This document shows, piece by piece, positions 1 to 11,379 of a DNA stretch of 64,000 bases. The stretch is from Carallia brachiata. Its lineage: Eukaryota > Streptophyta > Magnoliopsida > Malpighiales > Rhizophoraceae. Position 1 is the first letter of the stretch; every line of letters starts with the position of its first letter. The notes beneath the pieces are model-generated. The model saw nothing but the letters and a program-made list of their open reading frames with translations. It made no database searches and was not told the origin of the DNA. The stretch is taken from positions 6,466,760 through 6,530,759 of the forward strand of contig JADCRB010000046.1 in NCBI GenBank assembly GCA_021464245.1, read 5' to 3'. A program made the translations under genes and the position numbers.

Positions 1-428
1 CAACAACAAAGGTAAAAAAAAAAGTTTAAATCAAATTACAATTTTATCCTTGGTAATATATGTTATATAATTATCATAAAAGAATAAAAATATAAATAAA
101 TAAAATGGGGAATATGGGAATACGGATGAGGCGAAGACTATCGATCACATCTCCTTCCCCATCCCGCTAAAAAAAAAAAGGGAAGATTGGAGATCCCTTC
201 CTTGATCCCCGGTCAAAAATATTTGACCTGGTCCCCATCAAAACGGTGCTAGATGAATCTCTATGGAGATAGGGATTTTCATCATCCCCAATCATAATCT
301 GCAATTATAATTAACATAAGATTAAGGAATGCTATTATTTTGTGCTTGTTGGAGTATATAGACTGCTCAAAATGAGGGGGTCTTTCGTGATAATAAAGTG
401 AATATTGGTTTTCTGGTTTATTGAAAGC

Positions 429-633
429 TGTTAGGATATCATATGTGAGTTGTTGTATTAAATATGCCACATCGGAAATGAGAGGGAAGAGTAAGCAACT
501 AATAAGTGATAGAGAACCATAATCTCAATGCCTTAAGGTTTTGGATTGAGATATTGTATTAAACTCACGAGTCTATTGTTTACTCAGATTTTGTTCAGAT
601 TTCTTCCTGTTTTAAGCTCTTGCATTCCCTACA
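429..633 (+). repeat. TRIM left LTR
   Basis: 205-bp terminal repeat, clearly homologous to 865-1069 but with many substitutions, so the insertion is not recent. Both copies carry the block CCACATCG near the start and a GAGATTTCT-like block near the end. Confidence 0.85.
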
Positions 634-864
634 AGTGGTATCTGAGCTAATGGTTTGGTGAGGGATCAGAACGAACAACGTACAAAGTTCCTATGAATGC
701 TGCCCCATGTAGTTCAGTTTGGTTTTTGGAGTATTTGGTGGCCACGAACTCTAAATTAAGGCTTAGCAAGACTATGCTCACTATTGGGCTATTGCGCTTA
801 GTAGAGTGATGTGCGTTAATCAAAACAGGCCCAATGTGGAGAGACTTGCACTTGAGAGAGAGAT

Positions 865-1069
865 TGTTAGGATGTCATGTGTGAGTATTTGTGTTAAATA
901 TCCCACATCGAAAACGAAAGGGAAGAGCAAGCAACTTATAAGTGAGAATGATTCATAAACCTAATGCCTTAAAGTTTTGGGTTGAGATGTAGTGTCAAAC
1001 CCACTTGTTTGTTGCTTACTCAACCTTGTTGAGATTTCTCCTCATTTTGAGCTCTCTCGTTTCCTTACA
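865..1069 (+). repeat. TRIM right LTR
   Basis: Partner of the repeat at 429-633, starting TGTTAGGATGTC and ending TTCCTTACA. It lies directly downstream of the purine-rich tract. Confidence 0.85.
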
Positions 1070-1655
1070 AAAGTCGTAATCTGTTTACAAACTATTTTGC
1101 TAGCTTTGTTTATCCAAAGAGGAAGAGACTAGCTCTTTATGACTAATTCGGTAGGAAATTCCGCTCGAAAGATGGATTAAAGTGAATACAGATGTAAACA
1201 TGCAAAGTAACCTAAGAAAAGCATGCTCTGGAAGCATTGTGTAGGATGAGCTTGGTATTTATAGGGTAGGATTCATTGGCTCAACTGGAGTTTCTAGGAA
1301 TATAGTGACTGAGTTAATGAGTATTCAATGTGGACCAGAATATGTTTCAAATTTGGGGCACCAAAAGGTGATCCTTGAATCGGACTCTCTTGAATCTTTG
1401 ACCTTGATTAGTAGCCAATATCCATCATCTCACTCCTATTAGTGTTGCTTGATAACATTCGTACTTTGTAATTGAGAGATTGGCAATTGCAAATGAAGCA
1501 TGTGATTCTAGAAGGCAATTTGTGTACAGATTTTCTATCAAAATTAGGTGCAAATTTAACTGTTGGAGAGACTTTGTTGGACATGTCGTCTTCAAGATTG
1601 CGTTTGTTATTCTTGAAGGAGACTACAAGGGTTATTTTTATTCGAACTTAGTTTT

Positions 1656-2780
1656 TTTTTTTTTTTTCATTAGCACCAAAAAAGTTAAATCTTCCTTATT
1701 AAGTCCAATTTCAAAAAAAAAAAATTGGAACTTATGTACAGTATATAGAGCTTATTTTTCCCCTTATTTTTAGACTAGTTCCATGTAAGACATCAACATC
1801 CCTATAATTCTTGATTAATGTTTGCATTATAACTATATATACATTGATATATTGTACTGATTTTCATTTTTTTATTTAAATTGATTGGTCATTGAATATA
1901 AAGTATTTTTTTCCCTTTTTTTCCACTATTTTTCCAACTTGGCGTGTAGATGGAATTTGATTCAGTTTTCTCTTATAAAATTGTTTGTATAATTTTTTTT
2001 CATTTTTCTACTTCCAAATCTTGAGTCTTAAAAGTGTTTCAAAAAAAAAAAATCTAGAGTCTTGACTTATCATCATTGTGTAAGTTGTTAGTAAAAGAAC
2101 TATGTGAGAAGATCTAAAAAAAAAAAAAAAAGAGCAATATGTGAGAATGCATTAGTCTAATGGAAGACACTGAAAATGTGTAAGATATCTAAAATTCTGG
2201 CTCAATTTGGAACTTCGGAAAAGTGGGAAGAAATTAATTCTGTGACCTTGGTCCCTTCGAAGCTACAAATTAAGTCTTTGAAGCATAATTTGATGCAACA
2301 GAACATGATTTTTTCTTTTGTCAAGTAGATAAGACATTATATTGTTCGAAATTAAAAAAAAAAAAAGGAATCATAATAAAAGATTTTTGTTGTACATTGC
2401 ATAAAAACTTAAAATTAAAGTTTTTTAGTAATATCATGGACATAAATTAATTAGTACGCTGACAAAAAAAATGGATTTAAGGATTTATTTTTTTTATTTT
2501 TTTTTTTTTGTAAAAAATGAGTAAGTGTGGATGATATCTCACAGCACTAGTTCACCATTATCAAATAAGCTGAGTTATTTACACTAAAGTTACGAGATAG
2601 TAAGCCTTGGATTCTAGTAAGTGTCACAGGCACAGTTCACGATCTAACAGGGCTCACGTACATTAACCACACCATTTAATCATGACGAAACTCGAACACG
2701 TAATTTCTCACATCGATCCAAGTCCTTTAAGAAGTTGAACCAAATGGTAGTAATTTCTTATCTAATGGCATATCAAGTCA
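1656..2780. other. AT-rich intergenic DNA
   Basis: Many poly(A) and poly(T) runs and no codable stretch with family resemblance. Nothing else recognised. Confidence 0.6.
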
Positions 2781-2789
2781 CCACATAGT

Positions 2790-3580
2790 GCTGTTTGTAA
2801 GCTATTCACTGCATGAACAAAAGCATTTGAAATTCTCTGTGTGTCATGCATGCTGTCGTGTGCTAGAGCTTCTCGGTCGTAATCTAGTCTCTTGTTTGGC
2901 CTCGTCTTTCAGTTTGTGCTCCTCTATGAGCTATGTGAGGCCTAGTTGCCTCTTAGTGGTGTTTTTTGTTGGTTTTGTGGGTGGAGCTTTGTTGGAGTGG
3001 CGTTACAGTTCTACTTTGTCTCTATTGTGACTTCAAGCTTGATCTGCCTAGTCCCCCACCTCTTCCCCCTTCTTTTAGGGTGTGAGGTTAGAGGACTCCC
3101 TTTTTTTTGTGATCATCAATTCTTTTCTCATTTTCATTTGGATGGACTTGTTCCCTGTTTGGTGTCTGGCAGTCGAAGGTAGCACCTTTGCCGTGTCTGT
3201 TCCCTACTAACATCATTGGTTGTTTTGGCGTTTTAGGCTTTGTTGTCATCAAGATGTGGTTGCTGGGGGCTTGTCTACTAGTTGTTGCCCTTCCAACTTT
3301 GTGCCACGGTCGTGCTGAAGTCCTTGTCTTACTAGTGGTTCATTGATCCCTGGCCATCATCAGTCGTAGTGCTGACCAGTGGTTTTAGTGTTGTTTTTGG
3401 GTTGGGTTTGGACCTTTAGGCCCATTGGGGTTGGATTTCCTTTTGGGTTGTTGGGTTGCCTGGTGAGGTGCTTCATTTTGAGTGGGTTGTACAATATATT
3501 GGGCCAAGGTTGGGTCTGTTTGTTAGACTTTGTACTTATGTTGGGCTTTAATAAAATTTCCCTTCTGTAAAAAGAAAAAA
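2790..3580 (+). mobile_element. Probable 3' end of a LINE, ending in an A-rich tail
   Basis: A T/G-rich stretch unlike its AT-rich surroundings. It ends GGGCTTTAATAAAATTTCCC followed by an A-rich tail (about 3569-3580). This layout, a G/T-rich 3' region, then an AATAAA-like signal, then a poly(A) end, is common for plant L1-type elements. No RT motif is present, so the class rests on composition and the tail only. Short open frames here are rich in Phe, Leu, Val and Cys and look non-coding. Confidence 0.35.
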
Positions 3581-5925
3581 ATTCTCTCTACAGCAGCAGA
3601 AAGAATTTTCTCTTTACTAAAATCAGTAGAAAGAGAGAAAGGTCATTCCAACTCCAATGAAGTATCAATAATTGCTGGAAACCACAAGGGCCCTTTTTTT
3701 AAGAATGCTAATATTATATAGTTTCAAATAAGTAGTAATAAGTACTAACACAGTTTTATTCAACGAAATTTGATAGTTTATCTTCTTTTTTTATAATTTA
3801 AATATTTATGCTCATATTATTTTCTTGCCAAATTTTAATATAGTTGCTATTAAATGAGGTGGGCTCATCTTTTCCCAAAACAATAATAAATACATATTTT
3901 ACTAACTATTGGAAACAAAAATTATAAAGTTATAGAAAGTAAGGATACAAATAGAAATAGACTATACTAAGCACCTGTAGCTTGGTTTTGAAATGAGAAA
4001 ACATTAATACTTTCAGTTGTAAGTTATAATTCTTTATTAATTGTTTTCTTCAAGTGTGGACAAAGTACTTATCATAATTGATTTATTTAGAGCGTACCAA
4101 AAGGAAAACACCAATAAGGAATAAATCATCATGTCACCCAATTAATAAGGAAGGAAAATTTGTACGTTATGCATCAGTTAAGGACCATAGTCTCAGGTGT
4201 GATTCAGAATTAATGGACATGACTAAATTAAAACCCTAAAGTTGTGTATATATATAGTTGGTTTTCTTTTTTCTTAAAAGACACGAAAAATTCCATCTAA
4301 AGCGTGTGATTACAGTAAAGTCAGAAGAGAGAAATCAATTTATTACATAACGTGACGATGACGATAAAGTTAATGTTTCTGATGTGACGTGACGAAAATC
4401 TCCATCTAAAGCATGTAACTCCAGTCCTTCTAACGTGACGACGAATCTGATTCTGTTAGTTCAGGTATATCGTTACCAATTTATTACATGAATTTATTTA
4501 GTTTCAAGATCCTAAAGTTAATGTTTTATGATGATATGATATATTATTAAATCTAACAAGTAGTTTCAAAACATGTGTTTTAAAATTGAATATCTTTTAT
4601 GTTTGATAAAAGAAAGTTTATGCCTGATTAATAGTTGTAGTACATTAACGATGGGAATAATCGGTGCGACTGTATGGATAATTAGCCATATATGTACTGT
4701 CCCACTAAAAGGTTGATTGCTTTGGCTATGATTACAAATAGTGCAAGCTAAGATAGTAAAAATCAGTTTTGCAATTGATAGACGACAGAACGGCTGTAAT
4801 GATGTTTAGTAAAAAAATTATAGTATACAACAATTTAGTTCTTCTTGGCCTTGCTGGGTACAGCTAGAAATTGCAAAATTAACTTTGCAATTATTGATGG
4901 GACATACATAGCCTTTATGATGTTGAGAAAAGGGTTTTGGACTTTTGTTTGGGGAGCTGTCGCAAATCAATATAAAGCAATAGTAAATTTCTTTGATGTT
5001 AGCCCAGATTTCTTGGTACGTGGTGGTCCAATTATTGACAAAATTGTTGTTGGTTAATTACTGGTTCAGTTCAATACTAAGGATATTTTATTACCATTAT
5101 GTGAGATCTAATTTTATTGATTAAATTTTCTGTCACAATATTAAAAATAATATTAAAAATAGATTCAACTCGATTGGTAATCATTTATAAAGGTGTATGT
5201 TATTAATGAGTGTTGTTTTAATATGCATCTATAATTGTTAAAGGTTGACAATAATTCAAATATTTCATGCGTATATTATGTTTTTGGCTTGTAGTCATCA
5301 AAGTGACCAAATTAGAATGATTGAATAAAGTGCGTACATTATTATGTTTATAGTTTATTAGTTACTAAAATGGCCAAACTAGTATGTTCAATAACACGCA
5401 TAAATAGTCATTTATTCATGATTTTAATAAAATACCATAAAGAAAAATGATTGGATAAATTTACGTTAATCACTGGAACTACTGGATTTAGCCAAAGATA
5501 AATTATTATCCTATAATTAGTAACATAATGGAGGTATATTAGTAATTTTAGTTAAATATATTTGTTTATCCTAAGATATTAAATATATTTAATTGAAGAA
5601 TATTTAATTACTTATTAACTTATTACATGATATTCATTTATGATAGTCTATTATAATATTTCATGAAGGAGAATTGTAATATGTTATAATCATTTATTGA
5701 ACCCAACTTACGATTAATTATGAGCATTTATTATGTAGCTGTTTCCATTCAATTGCATGTTTCATCTATTGCTTTGTTCAATGAATTAAACTTCTCTAAA
5801 TAGCATGAACAAGTCAATTTCCATTTAGGTATTATAGATCTTAACTTCCCCCAACGAGGCAGAGAAATTACATCATAAGACATGGGAACAAGGCAACATA
5901 TTAAACCTTATGTTTCAAAATATGA
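3581..5925. other. AT-rich intergenic DNA with a local duplication
   Basis: No gene recognised. A diverged direct duplication lies at about 4288-4545. Both copies contain TCCATCTAAAGC (near 4292 and 4403), AATTTATTACAT (near 4336 and 4480) and TAAAGTTAATGTTT (near 4365 and 4513), with ACGTGACGA-type blocks between. A 70-codon open frame at 4845-5057 has no family resemblance that I recognise. Confidence 0.5.
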
Positions 5926-5929
5926 CTAG

Positions 5930-6295
5930 TGCCAACAACATTAAGTCAATCATTCTACCGACAGAAAGTGCAAAGAATTTTTGCAATTTGTGGAAAAACA
6001 TTTTCATTCTACGGATAAGTCACTTGCTAGTACTCTAATGGCAGAGCTTGTGACTATGAAGTTTACTAGGTTGCGAATTATGCAAAAGCACTTTATTGAA
6101 ATGATTAATATAGCAGCAAAAATTAAGACCTTGGGATTGATGATGGAGGACTTTTTCTAGTGCAGTTCATTTTGAACTCACTACCTCTTGAGTGTGGGTT
6201 ATTTCAAATTAATTACAATACTTTCAAACTTGCATTTGTTTCTTAGGTCACTACATCACTCAAGGAACGACTACTCTAAGAAAGAGATCTTGCCT
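5930..6295 (+). mobile_element. Copia-type gag (UBN2-like) relic
   Basis: Broken reading frames contain pieces resembling the UBN2 gag domain of Ty1/copia polyproteins: a segment around AAKIKTLGLMMEDFF (about 6113-6160), then a FELTT/SLPLEC-like stretch in another frame, then TTSLKERLL near 6252. Stops and frame changes show it is dead. It runs directly into the pararetrovirus-like block at about 6296, so the two fragments were joined by insertion or rearrangement. Confidence 0.45.
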
Positions 6296-6880
6296 TTGCT
6301 GATAAATTTTCTGATAAGATTCTTGATAAAAATCAACTCCAGCGATTCCTAGATAGTCTCAATTATGTTATTGGTTTTTGTCCTAACCTAAATCATCTTG
6401 CTAAACCTCTTTATGACAAGCTTAAAAAAATCCCTGTTCCTTGGACTGATGAACATACTTCTATTGTTCAACAGATAAAACACCACGTTAAAACAATTCC
6501 CCATCTTTCTATTGTTGATCCTTCTGCCCCCAAGATAGTAGAAACTGATGCACCTGATTTTGGTTATGGTGGAATTTTAAAATAAATTTCTAATGGTTGG
6601 GAATGAATAGTACAATATACTTATGGACATTGGAATAAATCTCAATTAAATTATCATATAATTAAAAAATAAATTTAAGCATTGTTCTGTGTATTTCAAA
6701 ATTTCAATCAGATTTACTCAATCAAAAGTTTTTACTTCGTATTAATTGTAAATCTACAAAAGAAGTTTTGTAAAAAGATGTTCACAACATTGCTTTTAAA
6801 CAAGTTTTTGTTTTTAGAATATGTAGAGCAAACCACCACACAATATAATTTAAAAGAGCAACCAGGTGCATAAAGATATT
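6296..6880 (+). mobile_element. Endogenous pararetrovirus (Caulimoviridae-type) RT/RNase H fragment
   Basis: Reads mostly in one frame from about 6296 to 6584, then through stops to about 6870. It resembles the end of the reverse transcriptase and the RNase H domain of plant pararetroviruses. The visible marks are a QRFLDSLNYV block near 6340-6370, an ETDA motif near 6541-6552 that would carry an RNase H acidic residue, and GYGGIL just after it. In-frame stops occur at about 6583 and again near 6605 and 6670, and the upstream RT core with its YxDD motif is absent. It is an old integrated copy that cannot produce an enzyme. A Ty3/gypsy origin is less likely, given the spacing of the blocks. 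Confidence 0.6.
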
Positions 6881-7379
6881 GTACATAAAACAGTAGGCAT
6901 AAAGATGACAAAAATAAAATAAATTTATTGCAACCAGATTGGCGGCAGGGCTAGTCCGCAATGGTGCTTTTTTAAAATAAAAATATAAGAAATTGAACTT
7001 TTATTAAATTAAGTGTAAAAATACATAAAAGAGTTTAGAGAAGATACTTACAAGAAAGATTTATAATATGGGAAAAAAGAGATCGGTTTAGACAGAGAGG
7101 ACCTGGAGAAGATAGGACCTTTCTAGAGAAGGGAAGCCTTTTGGTGTTTAGGAGGATAGAGTGTTTAGATAGTTTTAGAAAGAGAGGAGGCCAGACAACT
7201 TTTGAAGAACAAAAGAAGAAGAGGCCTAGTTATATAAGGGTTGAGAGATACTGTTTAGGTACTGTTACTGACCAGTGGCATTTTTGTGATTTATGTAAAC
7301 AGTATTTTTACTGTTCATGACCAGTGGCATTTTTGCAAATATTACAAACACTACATCAAACAGTAAAATTTATAATTTA
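6881..7379. other. Spacer with a short repeated phrase
   Basis: No gene recognised. The phrase GACCAGTGGCATTTTTG occurs twice (about 7270 and 7319) next to ACTGTT-rich sequence, suggesting a small local duplication. Confidence 0.4.
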
Positions 7380-8345
7380 CAAGGAATAATTATCTTTTTC
7401 TTCTTAATTTTTAAAGCCAAATCTATCAGCTTGCCTTTGGAGTTTGAAGACGAAGAATGAGGGTAACTCTTGAGACATTTCTTGAAATACTGTGAGATAT
7501 TCATCTCTGGTTTTAGCTGCAGTAAGACGACTATGCCAATGGGACTTTTCTGCAAAGAAGGCAGCATGTTCTTTATTCATGATGACTCTCTGCTGTTTAG
7601 ATGGTCCTAGCAGATATTTATAATTATCTTGTTCTTTTAGCCATGCTTGGACTGTAGATGTAGAAATTGATGATGGCATATTGTATTTATTCCACCATCG
7701 TACTTTGAATCTTTTGATCAACATGAGACCTGCTTTATGTTGTGCATACTCATATTCCCATTTTAGACCTAAGGTACAAAGTGATTGGTGCAGAAGGAAA
7801 AGACAGGAGGAAACTTCTTCTTTTGTTCTGAAGGTTGATAATTGGATTAAAAAGAGAAAAGTTGGGTAAATTTCTAGGTCAAGGATTTCTGAAACACATC
7901 CAAAATAGTCCCACCAATTGGAATATTAATGGGTTTAAAGGTTTTATCAAAGTAAATTAACCAAGTATGGCTCTGTTTAGAGTTTTCATAGAAAAATTAT
8001 TGAACCATGTCTGTTGATAGTCCCAATAAGAATAATATGGACAATGTTGGGTTTTTGGGACATAGGATTTAGGAAAGGTTTTAAGGCTTGATGGAAATCC
8101 AAAATCCGTAGGATGAAGGACGTTTAGTATTTGGCAAGTAGAATAAGCATATTTTTTGTTGGATTCTTTATTGCCAAAAGGTTGTGTTTGAATTTTACAG
8201 ATGCAGGTTGGGTCTGGGAGAGAATGGCCATATAATATTGAATGGGTTTTTCTCAATCCCAGGATTTATAATCCCAAGTATCCCCAAAAAGAGCATGGGC
8301 TGTTTCTGAGGGGTTGCCAACAGCAAATTCGTCCTCAATAACAAC
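7380..8345 (-). mobile_element. Second pararetrovirus-like block, opposite strand, decayed
   Basis: Two open segments on the minus strand (7404-7724 and 7957-8256) have strongly protein-like composition. One carries KVRWWNKYN near its start. The other carries CPYYSYWDYQQTWFN near its end. Such Trp/Tyr-rich stretches occur in polyprotein regions outside RT of some pararetroviruses integrated in plant genomes, which fits the RT/RNase H fragment 0.5-1 kb away. The block lies in opposite orientation to that fragment and is interrupted between 7725 and 7956. The family assignment is an inference from neighbourhood and composition. Confidence 0.4.
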
Positions 8346-8738
8346 CAAATTTTGTATATATATATATATAATTCAATCATTTAACGGTTCATATCATTTT
8401 TTTTGCCAAATTTTAATATAGTTGCTACTAAAATACATATTTTACCGATTATTGGAAACAAAAATTATAAATTTATGGCAAGTGAGGATACAAATAGAAA
8501 TAGACTCTGCTAAGAACCCATAGCTTGGTTTTGAAATTAGAAAACATGAGTACTTTCAGTAACAATGAGAAAGAAAGCTTAATCATGCAGTTTAATTTTA
8601 AATAGTATTAAAATAATTATGAAATTTATTGAATGGCATCTAACAATTTATCTATTTTTTTTTCAAATTTCAATCATCCAACAATTTATATCACTTTGTT
8701 ACTATATAAATATTATTACCTAACATTTCTCTTTTTTT

Positions 8739-9059
8739 TTAAACGCTTTTAGTACACAATTCTAAAACATCATCTTTTATTTTGTTTTTTTTGTGCAAAT
8801 ATTTATGACAACAATCCAAAAACTTGTGAGTGTTTTGCTTTGTTAAGTAGCATTGGAGTGGAGTTAGGGTTTTTTTTTTGGGGGGGGGGGGGGGCGAGGA
8901 GGGGTGGGGAGCAGGGGGGCTCTTTTGCAATGTTTTCATCTTTTGATGACAGACATTACCTAGAGTTGGCACACAATCACCCAAAAGTATGATGATGCCA
9001 AAGACAACTAGGAAGTGAATGGACATGCTATCTATGTCATAAATTTTTAATCTCATCAA
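8739..9059 (-). CDS. Hypothetical small Cys-rich, possibly secreted protein
   Basis: A 106-codon open frame with no recognised family. A hydrophobic stretch follows MSIHFLVVFGIIILLG (residues about 12-28) and could be a signal peptide. After it come CVP and VCHQ, a Pro/Ser-rich segment encoded by the poly(G) tract on the other strand, and a tail with CY, CC and a last Cys (six Cys in all). The layout resembles small secreted Cys-rich peptides, but the Pro-rich part comes from a simple repeat, no intron or conserved motif supports it, and the surroundings are transposon debris. It may be a chance frame. Confidence 0.2.
   Translation of the reverse strand: MMRLKIYDIDSMSIHFLVVFGIIILLGDCVPTLGNVCHQKMKTLQKSPPAPHPSSPPPPPKKKTLTPLQCYLTKQNTHKFLDCCHKYLHKKNKIKDDVLELCTKSV
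8880..8919 (+). repeat. Poly(G) tract with G-quadruplex potential
   Basis: A run of 15 G (8880-8894) is followed by G4 at 8901-8904, G4 at 8906-8909 and G6 at 8914-8919, with loops of 6, 1 and 4 bases. This fits the G-quadruplex pattern on the plus strand. A T run lies directly upstream. Confidence 0.8.
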
Positions 9060-9118
9060 TCTAAGAATTAAATACCTAAAATAAATGCAAATCTATCAAT
9101 AGTTTCATTATATGGAGA

Positions 9119-9722
9119 TAGAAGTGTTAAAAAGGATAATTGGGTCGGATTCGAATTAGGTTGTTAGGGTTTGGATCATTTTAGATCGGATTAATTTCCA
9201 ATCAATTTACCTTCATGTCATTTTGAAGTGGGTCACTTCAAGTTCGAGTTGACCAGCTAGTTGACCGTGTCATTATCTTTGAGGACGTGGCATTTTTAAA
9301 AAAGAATTTGAAAATTTAGAAAATTCGAAAAATTTGGTAAAAAATTCTTAAAAATCAAAGAAAATCATATAATCAAAAAATAATTTAAATATTTTTTAAA
9401 AATATAAAAGCTCAAAATAAAATATGAAAATTCATAAAAATTTCAAAATATTTTTAAAAGAATTTATTGTTAAGATTTATGGCAAAAACAATAGAATTTA
9501 TCCTTTTTTATAATACAAAATATATGATTCAAATGTTATAATTTTTTTTTTTATTTTTTTTTTTCTTAAGAGATAAAAAATACGGTCCTTTGGATCAGGT
9601 TGGGTTTGGCACTAGATTTTCGTGGCATTTTCCAATCAAGCCCTTTTGTGATTGGGTTCAGGTCGATTTTTTTGGGTAAGTCGACTATACCTACAGGGTC
9701 GGGTCAAAATTTGATGTTTCTA
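9119..9722. mobile_element. hAT-type MITE, older copy
   Basis: A 604-bp element with G/T-rich ends (GGGTCGG-like) and a very AT-rich centre. The ends TAGAAGTGTTAAAA and, reversed, TAGAAACATCAAAT form imperfect inverted repeats. Flanking 8-mers TATGGAGA (9111-9118) and TATGGACA (9723-9730) differ by one base and fit an 8-bp hAT target duplication. The inner sequence is clearly related to the element at 23015-23629: both contain an AAATTCTTAAA block followed by ATCAAAGAAAATCATATAAT. No transposase frame. Confidence 0.7.
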
Positions 9723-9730
9723 TATGGACA

Positions 9731-11370
9731 CATTTAAACTTGACATATTTCAAATTTAAGTATATACTATGCAATTTTAGCACTTAGCACCAGAAAAAAG
9801 TATATATTGCAAAAAAAAAAAAGAGTATACATTATACTATTATATGATCGTGAGATGCAAATATCTATAGTATCATCATTAATTATAATTATATATCAAA
9901 AATTAAAATTGTGCGATCAATTTTAATGACCATACAATGTGTTAACTTATATTTGTGCCCATATGCAATTCGCATCCATGCAAGTTTTTCTAATCAAGAA
10001 ATAATTTGGTTTTGTGTTAAGAAATTTAAATTAGGACTTGGCTACGTAAAAACATATAGGAAGGTGTGCGTGCAGGGCGTGCAGCCTTTATATATATATA
10101 TATTCAACAAATATTTTATTAAATCACTAATTGTCCACTGCTTTATTTTTATTACATTGCCACATTTTTTTTTTTTTTGTGTAAATTATGAATGTCTTAA
10201 AAGAGAAAAAGGAGTTAGTGTCACGTCCCTCATTATTTGGTTCCTAGCCTGCAGAGAGAATGCTTTCTCAACTCTGATACCCAAAAGCTGAATTTTTTAG
10301 TTTTCTTTGAATTCCTTTGTCATTCTTCTAAATATAAAATCTAAACTACCCTTTTATTACCTTTGCTTCTGTATCAAGTCACTGACCTGAGCCCCATGTG
10401 TACATCTTTTTTACTACCATCATGCCACTTTCCCCTTTTTTTAGCACTATTGTGGTGTAGAGTAAGAAAATATAGATAAACATGTAGTTCAATGGTATAA
10501 TAGTTTATTTATTTTTTATTTTTTAAATTTAATTATTTAATAAATTATATCACTTTAATTTAGGGAGGGATTTATGTATCTAATTGCCATCACTGAAATG
10601 TGCATACAAGCTTAAATGTTAGTAGAAATTTTCTAATTGTCCCATTAAAAAATTACATTTGCCCCAACTAGTCTGAAAAATTTAGAGAAAGAAGAGCAGA
10701 CTTTTGGTTCAAATTTATTAAACATTGACATAAATTCTATTCTTATGAACATCTAAATTATAAATTATTATATTTTGCCCCACTAAAAAAGTTTCTAGAT
10801 CTATCCTTGTTTTAATCGCAACTAACATATACCTAGCAAGTATTTCTGTTTTATTTATTTTTTTGGGTTCTCTTCTCAACCATGTTTGCGTCTCTATGAT
10901 CAGGTTCAGAGCTCACTGTTTGATCATGAGTTTTGAGGAGTGGGTTGGAAGTTGGAAACAGCAGTAATACGATGGACGATGGATTTTTATGGGGTTTGGG
11001 TGGGTCAACAGATTTGGAAGTCCCGTGCAACCGAGGTTCGTATGTGCCCCCCACAATCTGTTACTGGGACCCACGTTTGATCATCCTTAGATTCTAACAG
11101 TGTCTATTTGGACAAAAGTTTGGAATAAGGTAATTTTTTAGTACACGATTTTAATATTTTATTAATAATTTTTTTAAAAAAATTTGTACATATTATATTA
11201 AAATTACACTTTAAATTTTATAATAATACATTTACTTTTAAATTTTAATATTATGAAAAAAGAATAAAATAATAAATTTAGTTATATGAATTAAGAATTT
11301 TCACTTTTATGTATCCAAACTCTAAAGTTCCTAGCACTAAAACACAGACAGGGGAAAGGTAAAAGTGAAA
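9731..11370. other. AT-rich intergenic DNA, possible small MITE
   Basis: No gene supported. The segment 11099-11324 starts AGTGTCTATTTGGAC and ends GTATCCAAACTCT, which reversed reads AGAGTTTGGATAC. With its AT-rich centre this could be a small MITE, but no target duplication is evident. Confidence 0.4.
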
Positions 11371-11379
11371 AGTGTAGAT

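Larger units (their letters stand above)
429..1069 (+). mobile_element. TRIM (terminal-repeat retrotransposon in miniature), complete
   Basis: Two direct repeats of 205 bp (429-633 and 865-1069), both beginning TGTTAGGAT and ending in ACA, flank a 231-bp core with no coding capacity. Two bases after the left repeat lies TGGTATCTGAGC (636-647), one mismatch from the usual primer-binding site for plant initiator-Met tRNA. A purine run, GAGAGAGAGA (about 853-863), lies just before the right repeat and can act as the polypurine tract. The flanks AAAGC (424-428) and AAAGT (1070-1074) look like a 5-bp target duplication with one change. Repeat length, core length, PBS and PPT together define a TRIM, which is mobilised in trans by autonomous LTR elements. 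Confidence 0.85.
290..1655 (+). mobile_element. LINE ORF2 3'-end relic (RNase H-like), split by a TRIM
   Basis: Decayed coding sequence of the RNase H-like tail of a plant non-LTR retrotransposon. Pieces that can be read include KVNTDV near 1178, KVILESDSLESL near 1370 and KHVILEGNLCTDFLSKLG near 1495-1550, in changing frames and with stops. The spacing (a VNTDG-like start, then LESDS, then a C-x-DFLSKLG end) is that of the RVT_3 domain at the end of L1-type ORF2. The upstream piece at 290-428 is separated from the rest by the TRIM at 429-1069. The element cannot make a functional enzyme. It could instead be a relic of a host RNase H-like gene derived from a LINE. Confidence 0.6.

Noticed and set aside
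4845..5057. A 70-codon plus-strand frame with protein-like composition
   Set aside because: No motif, no intron partner and no conserved neighbour. Listed only as part of the intergenic entry.
10851..11054. A 67-codon minus-strand frame
   Set aside because: Low-complexity hydrophilic sequence with no family resemblance and no promoter or intron support.
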